Assembly (NCBI RefSeq): GCF_000321225.1
Contig: NW_004450267.1
Location: 1,251,795-1,315,794 of the forward strand
Length of the DNA: 64,000 nt
From: Odobenus rosmarus divergens
Taxonomy: Eukaryota; Chordata; Mammalia; Carnivora; Odobenidae
Direction: 5' to 3'
The position numbers and the translations under genes are program-made. This document shows positions 10,721-23,005 of this stretch, piece after piece. Under the pieces are notes generated by a model that was not told where the DNA came from, made no database searches, and saw nothing but the letters and a program-made list of their open reading frames with translations. Each line of letters opens with the position of its first letter. Positions within the stretch are counted from its first letter, which is position 1.

Positions 10721-10945
10721 AAAATAAAATACTATTAAAAAAACAAACTGAGGGTTCTAGAGGGGAGGGGGTGGGGGGATGGGTTAGCCTGGTGATGGGT
10801 ATTAAAGAGGGCACGTTCTGCGTGGAGCACTGGGTGTTATGCACAAACAATGAATCATGGAACACTGCATCAAAAACTAATGATGTAATGTATGGTGATT
10901 AACATAACAATAAAAAAATTATTTAAAAAAATAAAATACTATTAA
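10721..10945 (+). mobile_element. Young carnivore L1 3' end with perfect 18-bp duplication
   Basis: About 189 bp of L1 tail (10,739-10,927) is flanked by AAAATAAAATACTATTAA at 10,721-10,738 and 10,928-10,945, identical in all 18 positions. It is nearly identical to the copy at 9,136-9,350 but lacks the first 30 or so bases of it. Confidence 0.97.
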
Positions 10946-10967
10946 TACAAGAAATATTTTTAGCTAC

Positions 10968-11176
10968 CAGGATTTCTTAACCTTGGTACTCAGGGAAGAT
11001 CATTCTTTGTTGTAAGTGCTGTGCTGGGCATTATGTGGAGCAGCGTCCCTGGCCTCTCTCTACTAGATGCCCATGCTACTCCCCTTACTCCACTGTAACA
11101 ACCTAAAATGTCTATGGACATTGTCAACTGTTCCCTGGGGCAGGGGGTGTCAAAATTGCCCCAGTTGAAACCACTG
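10968..11176 (-). mobile_element. MER5-type hAT-Charlie transposon, antisense
   Basis: Terminal sequences CAGGATTTCTTAACC and the reverse complement of GTTGAAACCACTG match the MER5A inverted repeats (CAGTGGTTCTCAAC). The interior keeps 'CCCTGGCCTCTCTCTACTAG', 'TGTCTATGGACATTGTCAAC' and 'TCCCTGGGGCAGGGGG'. It is non-autonomous and nearly full length; the 8-bp target duplication is no longer visible. Confidence 0.9.
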
Positions 11177-11184
11177 GATCAGCC

Positions 11185-12046
11185 CAGTCAAAAGTAAAGG
11201 GAAAAGGCACAAATATCCAATATATGAAATAATGAGGAAAACAATCAGTCAGGGAAAATAAAAGAATCAAGAAAGATGATTTTAATAAATTCTGCAAATT
11301 AATATAAAACCTGGATAAAATTGACAGCACTATAACAAAACGAAATTAACAAAAAGAGAAAATCTAACATATGGATTATCAAAGAAGGAAAAGAAAAAAA
11401 GTTATCAAAATGTAACTATCTAAAAAAAATCAAAAAACAAATTGACCCACTATTTAAACACTGCTTCATTCTCTTGGATGTACTTGGCCATATAATTGAG
11501 TAAGAGAAAAAAAATCTTAGTAAAAAAGGATTGAGGAAATAAAATTAATATTATTATACAGATACTGTTTCCCAGGTGATAAAATTGTTCACCTTAAAAA
11601 AAAAGGAATTTTACTAAGCAGGTATTGAAAACAATGAGAGAATTTAGTAAGCTGGCTCAGGATAAAATTAACATACAGAAATTATTATCTTTTATATATA
11701 CAAACAACCTCCTTTATAAGAGAATATGCAGGAAAAACACAATATAGTTAAGAACAATTTTGATAGTAAATTTTTAGGATCTATATTAAGAAAACATCAA
11801 AAGGCTTCCGAGGGATACAAAAGAACACCATGTGCTTAAATAGGCAGATGCAACTACATAGAGATGTCAATAAGCCCTCAGTCAATCTGTAAATAAATAA
11901 ATAAAATAGCAACAGGAAACTAGAACATTGGAAAACTAAATCAGAAATAATAGCTAGGACAATCGTGAAAATTAAGAGTGATTTGGGGAGGGAGAGAAGA
12001 GGGAGGTAGACTTACTGATATTAAAAAAAATCAAAAAACAAAAAAC
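11185..12046. other. A-rich unannotated sequence
   Basis: A-rich plus strand with no nameable element. Confidence 0.5.
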
Positions 12047-12220
12047 TCTGCCTTCGGCTCAGGTCACGATGCTGGAGTCCTGGGATCGAGCCCCGAGTTG
12101 GGCTCCCTGCTCACGGGAGAGCCTGCTTCTCCCTCTCCCTCTACTGCTTCCCCTGCCTGTGTTCCCTCTCTCTTTCTCTCTCTCTCTGTCAAATAAATAA
12201 ATAAAATCTTAAAAAAAAAA
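12047..12220 (+). mobile_element. Can-SINE, sense, 5'-truncated
   Basis: Starts inside the head at TCTGCCTTCGGCTCAGGTCA, so the first ~35 bp including the box A region are missing. The remainder through (AAATA)n and poly(A) is well kept. Flanks are A-rich on both sides, so a duplication cannot be defined. Confidence 0.92.
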
Positions 12221-13219
12221 TGAAAACAAAGTAAAGTGACAATACTTAAATCAATGTGGTAATGGGATTTGTACAATGAAGCAGACTAAAAGTACGGGAT
12301 ACAAATAAGTAAAGAATACTTGTATGTCTAAGGTGGCATTTCACATTAATGGAGAAAAGATGAATTCTTTAAGAATTTGTGTTGAAACACTTGGGTAGCT
12401 CTAGGGAAAAAAAATTACCTCAGGATAATTTCCAAATATATAAGATTTAATTATAACATTTAAAATCATAATTTCTATATTTTAAATAAATTTAAATGAC
12501 ACTGGAGTAAGAAAGGCATTTTCGGTGTGATTTTTAAATATCTCAGAAGCTATAAAAGAAAGATTAAAAAAATGTTGACATCTTTACGTTGTTGAGTTTG
12601 TCAAATACTTGGTACTCAAGAAAATGCAAACATTTCTGTACACAAAAAGCACCATTAACTAAGTCAAAAGTTAAGAAGAAAACTGGGAATCATTTCCAAT
12701 TTTCATAATATATAAAGAGTCTCTTTTAAATCAATAGGTAAAAGGCAAAGATCTAAATAAAAACAAGGGCAAAGACTAGTGACCCCCCCAAAAAAATCAA
12801 AACAATGCAGCTCTTAGCCATTTCTCTTGCAATATACTAAAAGTCTTATATCCTAAGTGAAGTAAAAGTCAACACTACAATGAATAACATTTTTCACCCA
12901 TCAAATTCAGAAGTTACATAGCTCACTGTGTTGGTGAAGCTGTGGAAAAACTGGCACTGTCATATATTGCTTTAAGGAGTGTAAATCTGTACTAAATCTA
13001 TGGAGCTTTTAGCAATATCTAGCAAAAGTACAAACGTTCTGCTTTTCATTTCATTTTTAGTAATTTACAGATATACTTTAAAATGTGCACTAATACTTAT
13101 GTTTAATGACACTATTATTGTTTATAACAGCAAAAAAAAATATGAGGCAAAACTTTACCAATATGAGATTGAAAAAAATCATGTATGGCAAAATCTATAA
13201 TGTAATACCACATGACTTA
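12221..13219. other. Unannotated sequence
   Basis: AT-rich, no gene or nameable repeat seen. Confidence 0.5.
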
Positions 13220-13447
13220 AAAAGTACAGAACCTTTGGGCACCAGGGTGGCTCAGTCAGTTAAGCACCTGTCTCTTGGTGTTGGCTCAGGTCATGATCTC
13301 ATCAGGGTCCTGAGACTGAGCCCGCATTAGGTGGGAGTCTGCTTGAGATTCTTTCTCCCTCCCTCTCCTTCCCCCTCTGCTCCTCCCCCTGCATGTGATC
13401 TCTCTCTAAAATAAATAAAATCTTTAAAAAGAAAAGTACAGAAACTT
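13220..13447 (+). mobile_element. Can-SINE, sense, older subtype
   Basis: Body about 13,235-13,431 with 'TGTCTCTTGGTGTTGGCTCA' and 'TCTGCTTGAGATTCTTTCTC', an older variant than the 10,407 copy. Target-site duplication AAAAGTACAGAACCT / AAAAGTACAGAAACTT at 13,220-13,234 and 13,432-13,447. Confidence 0.93.
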
Positions 13448-13728
13448 CTTGTGTACCGATATGGAACAATCTCCAAGAAATGTAGTTAAGTGGAAAGAAC
13501 AAAGTGGAGTGGTACTGTGATTACCTTTTGTACTAAAGTGGGATAAATAGACATATCTGCTTACATATGGAAACTAAAACCTCTCAACTACACATAAGAA
13601 AATGATGACATTTGTAGCCTATAGGAAAGAGTGGCCAAAGACAGGGAAAATGGCGATTTTTTTTTTTTAGTGAATACTGTTTTTTATATCTTATGGTTTT
13701 GAGTTAAGGGAATATGTACTTCTTCAAA

Positions 13729-13983
13729 GGTAATGCATCATTTTATTATTTTATTTTTTTAAAGATTTTATGTATGTATGTATGTATTTGAGAGAGAGAG
13801 AGAGAGCATGAATGGGGGAGTGAGAGGGAGAGGGAAAGAGTCTTAAGCAGACTCTCCACTCAGCCGGGGAGCCCAACATGGGGCTCCATCTCACGACCCT
13901 GAGATCAGGACCTGAGTGGAAACCAAGAGTCAGACACAACCGACTGAGCCACTCAGGCACCCCAACGGGTAATGCATCATTTT
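13729..13983 (-). mobile_element. Can-SINE, antisense, full length
   Basis: Body 13,745-13,967 with tail (GTAT)n in place of the usual ATTT and a GAGA tract. The 16-bp duplication GGTAATGCATCATTTT is identical at 13,729-13,744 and 13,968-13,983. A 111-codon minus-strand frame across it is a SINE artefact. Confidence 0.97.
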
Positions 13984-14394
13984 TAAGTAGTTGACAAAAG
14001 TTCAATTTGATAAACATGAAAGAAGGCATGCACGACAAAATCAAATGAAGCCAAAACAAATGCTGACTTTGAGATCTAGAATCCAAGCCTACATGATTTT
14101 TTTTTAAATTTAAAATTCATGTTGACAGACAAATCCAACAGATAGAGCTATATATAGCTATGTATAGCTTTACCCTATGGATCATAGCACTACATGTCTG
14201 AACTTCTTCTGAACCAAATGGTTATTTTCTTCACACAGACAGGATGCTATCTCCCAAACAAACCAACATTTCCCTCCTTTTGAAGACTGTAATTCCAAGA
14301 CTCCTATTATAACTGTGACTGAAGCCCCTTTCTGCTAGGTGTGAACCTCAGAAATATTTAAGCAGGCAGTAATTATGCATTTGCTCCAGCACAA

Positions 14395-14520
14395 CTTACT
14401 ATTTACTCAGCAGACATTTATTGGGTATCTATCAATCACATGCCAGATAGAATGGAGGGCACCGAGAACAGAAAGATGCAAAGTCATGGTCCCTGCTCTT
14501 AAGGAATTTGCATGGTAATC
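14395..14520 (+). mobile_element. Ancient mammalian repeat, family unresolved
   Basis: 'CAGACATTTATTGGGTATCT', 'ATGCCAGATAGAATGGAGGG' and 'GGTCCCTGCTCTTAAGGAAT' follow the same pattern as 7,830-7,945. Confidence 0.6.
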
Positions 14521-16566
14521 ATATGGAGAAACCAGGAAATGGTAGGATTTAATGCAATTTGTTCTGTGTTAGAACAATAGTCATAGCAGTGTAAGTGTAG
14601 GAGGTTAGGAGAGGGAAGGCAATAACAATTCTGGAGATTCAGAGAGGGCTTCACAAACCAGAGAACATTCTACCTCTGCCAGATCTCCTAGAGTTAAGAG
14701 TAACAGTCAAGTCATTTGTTCATGGTACTTGAATACTAAAAGACTGAATATATATGATAGTAAAAAAATGTGATCAGTGGGATGAATGAAGTTTTGACTT
14801 CACAGTTGGAGATTTCTGTTTCATATCCACTTTGTTCATCATCATCTTCCAATAAGTTTGCTTGGTTGGAATTATGTCAATAGCCATCCAAGTCAAAACA
14901 TTAGGTACTTTGTGAGAACTTATAACCAAGTGTCTAGAATGCCCAGTTCCTTGGAATCCCATCTCATTAGAAAAAGCCATTATTTAATACCTTCAGAACA
15001 CAAACATAATTTCAAAACATCAACTAACAATTATGGTTTTAGTTTGGAAACGGTCCTTCAAAAAAGCATGCTTCAATCCAAGGTGAACAGTCATGAATTA
15101 AAAATATGAATATCAAAAAATATGAATATCATCATTTATCTTCTTAGAATAATAATTACTAGTTGGAGTATAAAAATATTAAAAGAAAAAAGACTCACTT
15201 AGACTATAAGTGACATCAGTGACCACTAAAAGCAGTACAGGGAAAAAACTGATCTTTAACCAAGGGAGCAAATATAAATATATAATATGGGGGAACTATA
15301 TAACTGAAGCAAATCCTTTCGTATAGGGGATTTTCAGGGACTTGGCCCCAAGCATAACCATCACAAATCCAAATTCCCCTGAATCCTGTACTACCACCTA
15401 TGGAGTTCTGAAAGTCTTAATATTTGGTAGATGGAGACATACTCTCCACGACTAAAGATTTTAAGAACTCATTTTTCAGATATTATGACAGGCCTTCCCA
15501 TGCAGTGCCTGGTTCCAGTTGATATAAATGTTAAAGTGATAAGGAAACCTAAAGCAACTTCCAAGCAACAGAACGAACGTGGAGCACAGAAGCTCGGTGA
15601 TGTGGGAGGGCGCTGAGACACGCTGACGGGTGCTGCTTGCCCAATCCTGTAGGCACATTTCCAGACTAATCCCAAATACTCAACAAGCAGATTTAGTAAT
15701 TTGGCATCCCAAAAAGACTTCAGCACTGAAGAATTGTTTCTTCATTATAAAGTATTAAATTGATAGGTAATTTTGTCTTTCTACCTGGCTACAAAAACAC
15801 TCAGAGTCTATTAGCTTAAAGGTCATTGTATTTTGCGGTTACCCATGCATGCAATCAGAGTTGGCTCAGTAGACTCTGCTCTCCTCATAAACATGCATAC
15901 AATACTATTTAAAGGTCAGCCAACTCTCACTGTCAAAACAGTATAAGGAGAGAATACCAGTAATGTGGGTCTGCATGATGGCACACATTTTGCTGACAGC
16001 TTTCTGAAACACACACCTAGAGATCAGTGGCAGGAACATGACAATTCAGGGTCAAGAATTTAATGAATGTTTCTGTTATATGATTACTGATTCTACCATA
16101 TATAATGAAGAATGTAGGGAAAACTGAAGACATTAAATGTAGAAAGCACTTAAAAGAAGAGCCAGTCAACAATTTCTGTGTGCCTTCATGGACAGATTAA
16201 GACCAAATGAGTAATGTAGATTTTTGGCTTTAAATAAGACCTTATCAATAATAAGGGATGTTGAAAATGAAAAATGTTTAGCTTCTGAAAGTAGAGTGCC
16301 TGCCATGAATACTTGAAGACATTCTTTATTAAGACCCATATACTGCTTAATAAGTTAAAACTATCTGACCCTTCAGGACTCTCTTTCTTTCATATTATAT
16401 GATCAGTCATAGGAATTCTTAGGGAGGGATTTTTTTTTTCCGTTGCTTATTATTATTTGGTATCAGCGGAGCCAAATTATCAACACCTATTTCCCAGAGG
16501 ATAAATTTCATCTATTAGGTATGAGATACACGTTCAAAGGGGATCAAAATGAGAATCACAAAAGGG
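14521..16566. other. Unannotated sequence with a small CpG cluster
   Basis: No SINE or L1 is present. Six CpG dinucleotides occur within 15,574-15,628, unusual for this locus. Overlapping frames of 61 and 85 codons there resemble no known protein. Confidence 0.5.
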
Positions 16567-16639
16567 AATCATGGAACACTACATCAAAAACTAATGATGT
16601 AATGTATGGTGATTAACATAACATAATTAAAAAAAAAGA
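16567..16639 (+). mobile_element. Very short carnivore L1 tail
   Basis: Only 'AATCATGGAACACTACATCA', 'AAAACTAATGATGTAATGTA' and 'TGGTGATTAACATAAC' plus poly(A) remain. It is the same subfamily as the 9,136 and 10,739 copies, truncated to about 70 bp. No clear duplication. Confidence 0.9.
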
Positions 16640-17020
16640 ACCTGGACATATTTAAGATATACATTGAACTTGAAACATTACTGTGGAGGATAATCTCAAA
16701 TATGTTTTTTGAAGCTATTTCAAGATGTATAGATGTAGCCCAACATGACATTTTCTCGTGTTCTCCATGCAACTGCTTTCATCTATCCTGACATCTTCAA
16801 GTTATCCGTATATAGGAAGTATCACTACTCATGTTGTACAAGGATTAACACTGAATACACTTATCACATTCTCTGAAATGTGGCTTTAAGCTATCCTGAG
16901 TTTCTCAGATAGTTAAGGTGTGGGGGGCTTTTTGTTGTTGTTTGTTTTTTGTTGTTTGACTTTTTTTAATGATCCAAAATTTTCCTTCTAATAGTCTTCT
17001 GGACTAATAGTAATTATGTT

Positions 17021-17021
<1 letters not shown>
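16640..17021. other. Unannotated sequence
   Basis: T-rich GTTGTT stretch near 16,930-16,960; otherwise nothing recognised. Confidence 0.5.

Positions 17022-17065
<44 letters not shown>
17022..17065. repeat. (GT)n(AT)n microsatellite
   Basis: GT repeats switch to an uninterrupted TA run. The alternating purine-pyrimidine array is self-complementary in its TA half. Confidence 0.95.
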
Positions 17066-17069
<4 letters not shown>

Positions 17070-17394
17070 AGGCAATTTTTCAGAGGGCACCGTGTTATTG
17101 CTTAACATAATTAAATTGGTCTATCGTCAAATCCTACCTAGTTGATGAACCCTATTTACTATTGCCACTTTTTATCTGCCATGATAATCGGTGATTGTCT
17201 ATTGGTTAGCCAGTGCTTTCAACAGCTTAGTTTTAGTAGCTGTTTTCAACATAAGACTTGGTTATCGAATGTACAAGTCATGATGAGTCAGTCAACCATG
17301 ACTAAAAGGGAACAGTTCCTTTAATCAATAATGAATGTGGAGGTACTTTTTTATTATAAAGTTTATATAAAGTTTATACTGTTCTACTGTAATT

Positions 17395-17500
17395 ATAATC
17401 ATAGGCTCTTTGAGAGAGCGTATGTGAAATAACCCTCATGGCCCTTAGCAGAGCATCTTTCACAAAGCAGATGTTCATCAAATGCAAGCTATTAATAAAA
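17395..17500 (+). mobile_element. L2 3' end, sense, degenerate
   Basis: 'GGCTCTTTGAGAGAGCGTAT' and 'GCAGATGTTCATCAAATGCA' follow the L2 3' end. Low identity. Confidence 0.45.
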
Positions 17501-19512
17501 TACTATTATAGAAAAATCAGGTGTAAATCAAGTATTGTTTTAAAAACCTGCCTGTAATTATATACAACATTGCATGCAGCAGGTATTCAATACACATGTG
17601 AGTCAAAGATTGAGCTTAGTCAAACAATTCCTGTGAGTCAAATTTGTCATAATTTCCTGACTCAACTCTCCCAGAGTATTTAAAATATAGTGAAAGGATT
17701 TCTCTGTATTTCATGAACAGTGGGTAGGGTCTGAAATACTATCTTTACATAGGCAATACAGAGACCTTAGGAATAGAAGAGATTTTTTTTTTCAATACAA
17801 TACATATAATCTGGTTCTTATGAATGACCATGGAAACTCCAGCTTTAGTTGCTAGGGAACATAGATTATTTTGTATGGTGCTTGAAAAGACATTATTTGT
17901 TCTGATTCTTTTGATGAGTTGAGACTGTTCACATAGTATCTTCAGAATGGAAAGAACAAACCTCTCGCTTCCTCTAATGGTACTGTGACTACAAAAAAGG
18001 GAGAGGTATGTGAGGTGGCCTTCTCAACGTTGTCTGAACAATGAGGCAATCATTATAATTCACATTCTATCCATTTTTACGTGACACTGACCAAAGGCGG
18101 TCTGGGGCTTCTTTTAAGTATTTGCATCAAAAGACATTGAATGGCTTCATCCTCTCTGTTATACTATTAAAAAAGATCCAACCAATGAGAGAGGCTGGAG
18201 TCTAACCTGAGCATGAGAATGTTTTACACATGGATGTCATTGCTCTGATATTTTAAAATACTTTCTAAAAACAATATTATTATTGATTCATATATATATT
18301 CAGTTCTCCATTCTTCTTAGTACTTGATGTAGGTACTCACATGGATAATCTGAAACACTGAGAATTAAAATAACATTTATATTGAAACTGGTCTTATATT
18401 ATTAAATCTGACACATAACCTAACTTTTTAGGGGATGTCAATGTGTGACTTTCTATTTTTGTTTATTCTGATGATCTTTCAAATCTACTTCTCTAGCCCT
18501 GGATATGCCACATTTGGTCAAGAAAAAAACAAAAACATGCTTTTAATTGTGGCATATATTCTAGTATTAAATATTAGCTTGTTAAGAAAGCACACGGAAA
18601 AAAATGAGTCATGATTTTGATGGGTTTGATATAAGTTACAGTCAAGGCAAGAAAACAGTACCTTCATAATTGGCCACTGGAGAATTTCCACTTAGTATTA
18701 TACACCTCAAGAAAAAATAATGCCACCTTTAAAACATAAGTGATTTTTAAGTATTATTAAAGTATTACAAAAATTAAATTATAAGGTCTATTCCTGTCTT
18801 AAATTCTGATCATGTATTATATATCTAAACTACTGAGAATAATTTTTATTTCTTAGTATTAATTCAATGATAATTATAGATATTTAGAAAATTGCTTTTT
18901 TTAGAAATGCTAGATATTATCAAAACTAGTAGGGGATTGTACCTACAAATTTCTTTTCTTAGAGAATTTGAACACCATGCAGAATGGATGCTTTCTTCAT
19001 GCTTTAAAAATTGAATAAATTATGGCACAAATAATTCTACTTTGGAGGTTTTTAAATTTATGCTGAGCTACAAAGGAAGGATATAACTTACCTGTTTGTT
19101 ATTTAAAATCAAACATAGAAAATTATATACACAAGAGCCAAAGACCGTTTTTTTTTTCTTCCAGAGAGAAAGAATTCTTGTAGATGCAGAAATCAAGTGT
19201 ATGATATTTAATTATTAGTGTCTAGATATTGATATCCAGAAAGAGCAAAACAAGGGATGCTATTTCTTCTGGGAGAAAACATGTCATTGCTTAATGTAGT
19301 GGGCTTTCAATAAAGGAGATCAAAGATCTTAAGCTAAAAACAAGTCAATGATGGAAAGTTATTGGGACAAAAATTGACATATTTTGTCCCTTTCTCAGGA
19401 ATCTCTCTTGTCTCACCATAGCACACATTTGCTGCTGATCAAATATTCCAGGTCCATCCAATTCATACAACTTAACAAGATTCTCCTAGAAAGAGCTACT
19501 CATTCATTTAAA
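17501..19512. other. AT-rich sequence without recognised elements
   Basis: Two kilobases of AT-rich DNA with no SINE, no convincing MIR/L2 and no frame worth noting. Confidence 0.5.
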
Positions 19513-19645
19513 AAAAATGTACATCCTTAAGGTATACCACATGATGATTTGACAGAAATATACACAGTGAAATGATTACTTACCGTCAAGCAAATTAACA
19601 TATATTTTCACATAGTTTTTTGTGTGATGATAGCACCCGAAATCT
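19513..19645 (-). mobile_element. L1MA/MB-type 3' end, antisense
   Basis: 'TTAAGGTATACCACATGATG', 'AGTGAAATGATTACTTACCG' and 'TCAAGCAAATTAACATATAT' are the reverse complement of the L1MA/L1MB 3' terminus. A related fragment is at 44,405-44,585. Confidence 0.75.
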
Positions 19646-19839
19646 ATGCTCTCACCTTTTTTCTTTTCCTTTCCTAGAGCAATGAGAGCTCCATGAAAGT
19701 ACTGCCATTGATGAGAATCTTACCCTTATTCTGCTAGAGAAGAAGTTGTGTTTTTGTGCCATAGTCATGCTGGGTATTGCCCTTAAATCCATTACACTAT
19801 TACATTTCTAAATTTGACTGTAACATAGGAGTATTAATT

Positions 19840-20515
19840 GATTCAACAACTTTGGAAATATATTTGACACCATCTTCTTAAAGCTAAATATATACCAACC
19901 ATATGACTCAGAAATTCCATTCCTATGCAAATTCTAAAGACAAATGACTAGACATGGCCACCAAAAAAAAAAAACAAAACAAAAAACCAAAACTAAAATG
20001 TCCCTAGCAGCTTTATTCATAATATCCCCAAGCTGAAAGTAATCCAATATCCATCACCACAAGAATGGCTAAGCAAAGTGTGGTATGTTCATATGAAGGA
20101 GTACTGCTACATAGCAATAAAAATGAACTAGAGATACACAAATTAATTCTATGAAAAATCTCTATACTGTCCCCTCGCTTTTGCTGTAAGTCTTAAAACA
20201 ATTACTAAATAAAACAAATAACTAAAAAGAAACATGATAAATCTTAGAAATGTTAAATTGATTTTAAAAAAAGATTCAAATGAGAACATGTAGTATGATA
20301 CCATTTATATGAAGTTCAAGAATAGACAAAAGTGATGTATGTGGTAAAAATCAGAATGATAGTTAATTTTTGGTGGAGGTTTTTCTGTGAAGGGGTGCTA
20401 GGAAAACTTCTGGGGGTGATGGAGTGGTTCCATATATCTGGGTCGTCGTTACACAGAAATTTTAGGCTTAAGATTTGAGCACTTTGTCTATATATCATAT
20501 CTCAAAAATTAGGCA
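19840..20515 (+). mobile_element. L1M 3' untranslated region, sense
   Basis: About 675 bp in correct order: 'CAACCATATGACTCAGAAAT', 'TAGCAGCTTTATTCATAATA', 'AATATCCATCACCACAAGAA', 'ATGATACCATTTATATGAAG' and 'CATATCTCAAAAATTAGGCA'. It is strongly diverged and non-coding. An internal A-rich run sits at 19,963-19,990. Confidence 0.85.
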
Positions 20516-21840
20516 TATATAATTATTTAGGACCTAGTCTGTCATAGGTATTCATATAAGAACTGGTGATAGACTAATGAACCAGGTAACACTTATACAT
20601 TTAATTACTTTTCTGTGTTGGTTTTTTTTTAAACAGAGATTGGGAATTGTGTGAAGTTAGAGAACAGTGTGACTCATTTTTGTATTCTCGATATCTGGAG
20701 TAATATCAGGGTAATCACTAAGTGTGTTGGATTAATGCCTTCACGAGTTTAAAAAAAATATTTACCATTATAGCTAGTAAGTATGACTTAGACATATCTC
20801 CCCTTGCTATATTTTCTTAAACACAACTACCTGCTTTTTTTTCACACCACAAATAACAACCTCTCACATTTATATTGTCTTCTAAATACAGAAAATAAAG
20901 AAGTTTTAACAGCAACACATTGTCCCTATGAAGTGATGCTTAAAAGAAATAAAGTTGAATATATACAGGAAATAGTTTAAAAGATGTCTAATCTTCAAAA
21001 TCATGAAATTATTTTATAATGGAAATTATGACCAGATATTTTCTTTCTCCAAAAATAAGTGTCAGAGATGTTTTAAATGGAACCAAAGAAGAAATTCTTC
21101 ATTGACAGGATGATAAAATACCCAGGCTCTTAAGAAAGGATATAGTATTTCCAACCCTACAGTGACAAAGAGGATAAAAATGTGTGTACTTAGGTTGGTT
21201 GCTTCTAACGATAATCAATGGCTCTGTCAAGGTGCTTTTTACGGCCAACTATTTCAGAAATAATCACTTGTCTTCAAGTAATACAATGATCATCTTTATT
21301 TTGATCAATGTCAGCCATGGTAAAAAAATTGTGACTAGATAATTAGCAAAAATATTCTGAAAACTATACTTAATTCACATGAAACACATACCTCCATGAA
21401 ATTGAAATAAAAAAGAACCCCAAAAGATTAATCATTATAAAAAGCATTATATCAAGTATGATTTTCATGCTATTGCCTTTCTAACATTGCTCTCACTATA
21501 CCCTGAGGGAAATGGTTCAGTCTTAATACCAAGGAAAGCAACAAAAAGGAACTAAATCCTACTGACAAGTTAGTTCTTTAGTAAATATTTCAGGAGTATG
21601 AAATGCATTCCCTTGAAAATGTATTTGTGAATTGATCAATGAATTCAGAGATCATTTCTGACCAATGGCATTTACAATATATCAAAAAATCATCCAATCT
21701 CCTACTTTGGTGCTGTTAGAGAAATATACCTGACTCTGGATGAAGAAATATGGTCTGATTTCCCAGAGCTCCTGAAAACTGAAATCTCACTCTCAATTGA
21801 ATACTTTACAAAAGTGCTCGGTCACCTATTCTGAACCTCC
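20516..21840. other. Unannotated sequence
   Basis: No gene or nameable repeat. Confidence 0.5.
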
Positions 21841-22061
21841 AAAAGATAATATTTTTTTTTAAGATTTTTTATTTATTTGAGAGAGAGAGAGACAGCAAGA
21901 GAGGGAACACAAGCAGGGGGAGTGGGAGAGGGAGAAGCAGGCTTCCCGCTGAGCAGGGAGCCCCATGTGGGGCTCGATCCCAGGACCCTGGGATCATGAC
22001 CCGAGCTGAAGGCAGATGCCCAATGACTGAGCCACCCAGGCACCCCCAAAAGATAATATTT
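21841..22061 (-). mobile_element. Can-SINE, antisense, full length
   Basis: Body 21,855-22,047 with GAGA tract, 'GGGGCTCGATCCCAGGACCC' and 'CTGAGCCACCCAGGCACCCC'. AAAAGATAATATTT flanks it at 21,841-21,854 and 22,048-22,061 without mismatch. Confidence 0.97.
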
Positions 22062-23005
22062 CTGAGATCAGAGAGACCATTTTATTAATCCTGAACTTTG
22101 CTCCCAAACATAGAACAAATCCTATTGAAGAAGAGGGAAAGGGAAAGAGGAAATGAGACAATATTGACAAATTATTAATCCTGGCAAGAGCAATGTATAT
22201 TACATAAGCTTTAAAAAAAAGTGACAACAGGAAGGGAGAGAGGAAATTGGGAGAGGAAAAATGGAAGAAAGAAGGACAGAAAGACGGACAGAGAAAAAGA
22301 AAGTGAATTTTGCTTTAGCCAACACTATGAGGAAATTAGGATGCTCTATTGATTTTCTGTAAGATGTGTCCAGAAACACAAATTAAAGTCAATACAGGAA
22401 TTAATAAAAAGAATTGAAAAAAGTGGTTGGGTTTAGCTGAAGCCTGAGGTTTGGAAGAGAAGATGGGTGTTATTTAAATTATGTATTGAACCCTGCCCCC
22501 TCATGTTAATTTAGGGAGAGTTTGAAGTTTTCCTAAGACTCTCAGCATAAAACACGTAAAAACTTTTCTGCAAATAATGACTTCAGCTATGAAAATTATT
22601 CATTTTAGAAAGGGAATTAATCATGTATTATCATTAGCATAACATTTATTTTTCATTTATAAATTTGTGAAACAGCTATATGTAATATCATCTTAGTAGT
22701 AGTATGCATTTCTGTAAAAGTGATAATAGGTATTCAATTTCACAAGTTACAGCTATTTTCAGCATAGTAACAGACAGTACAGGGTATTTAATAAATTTAT
22801 CACCTAAGATAATCACAGGGGCAAAAAAAAAAAAAAGATAATCACAGAGGCTATAAGGAAGCATGTACAGAGGACAATGCATCAGATCTGATACTGGACT
22901 AGTAATAGCCTATAATATACATTTAAACTCAAAATATCTGATTCTATAAATGGGCAGAAGCCAAAACTGTCAAGCTAATAGGTAAACATTAAAAGATCAA
23001 GTTGA
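22062..23005. other. Unannotated sequence
   Basis: A purine-rich GAAAGAAGGACAGAAAGAC patch lies near 22,230-22,300; nothing else recognised. Confidence 0.5.

Noticed and set aside
12064..12276. Minus-strand frame with FKILFIYLTERERKREG... peptide
   Set aside because: This is the reverse translation of a Can-SINE. The same peptide type recurs at 29,310-29,572, 48,755-48,985 and 13,302-13,502 and does not represent a gene.
13751..14086. 111-codon minus-strand frame
   Set aside because: Over half of it is Can-SINE sequence; the rest has no recognisable similarity.
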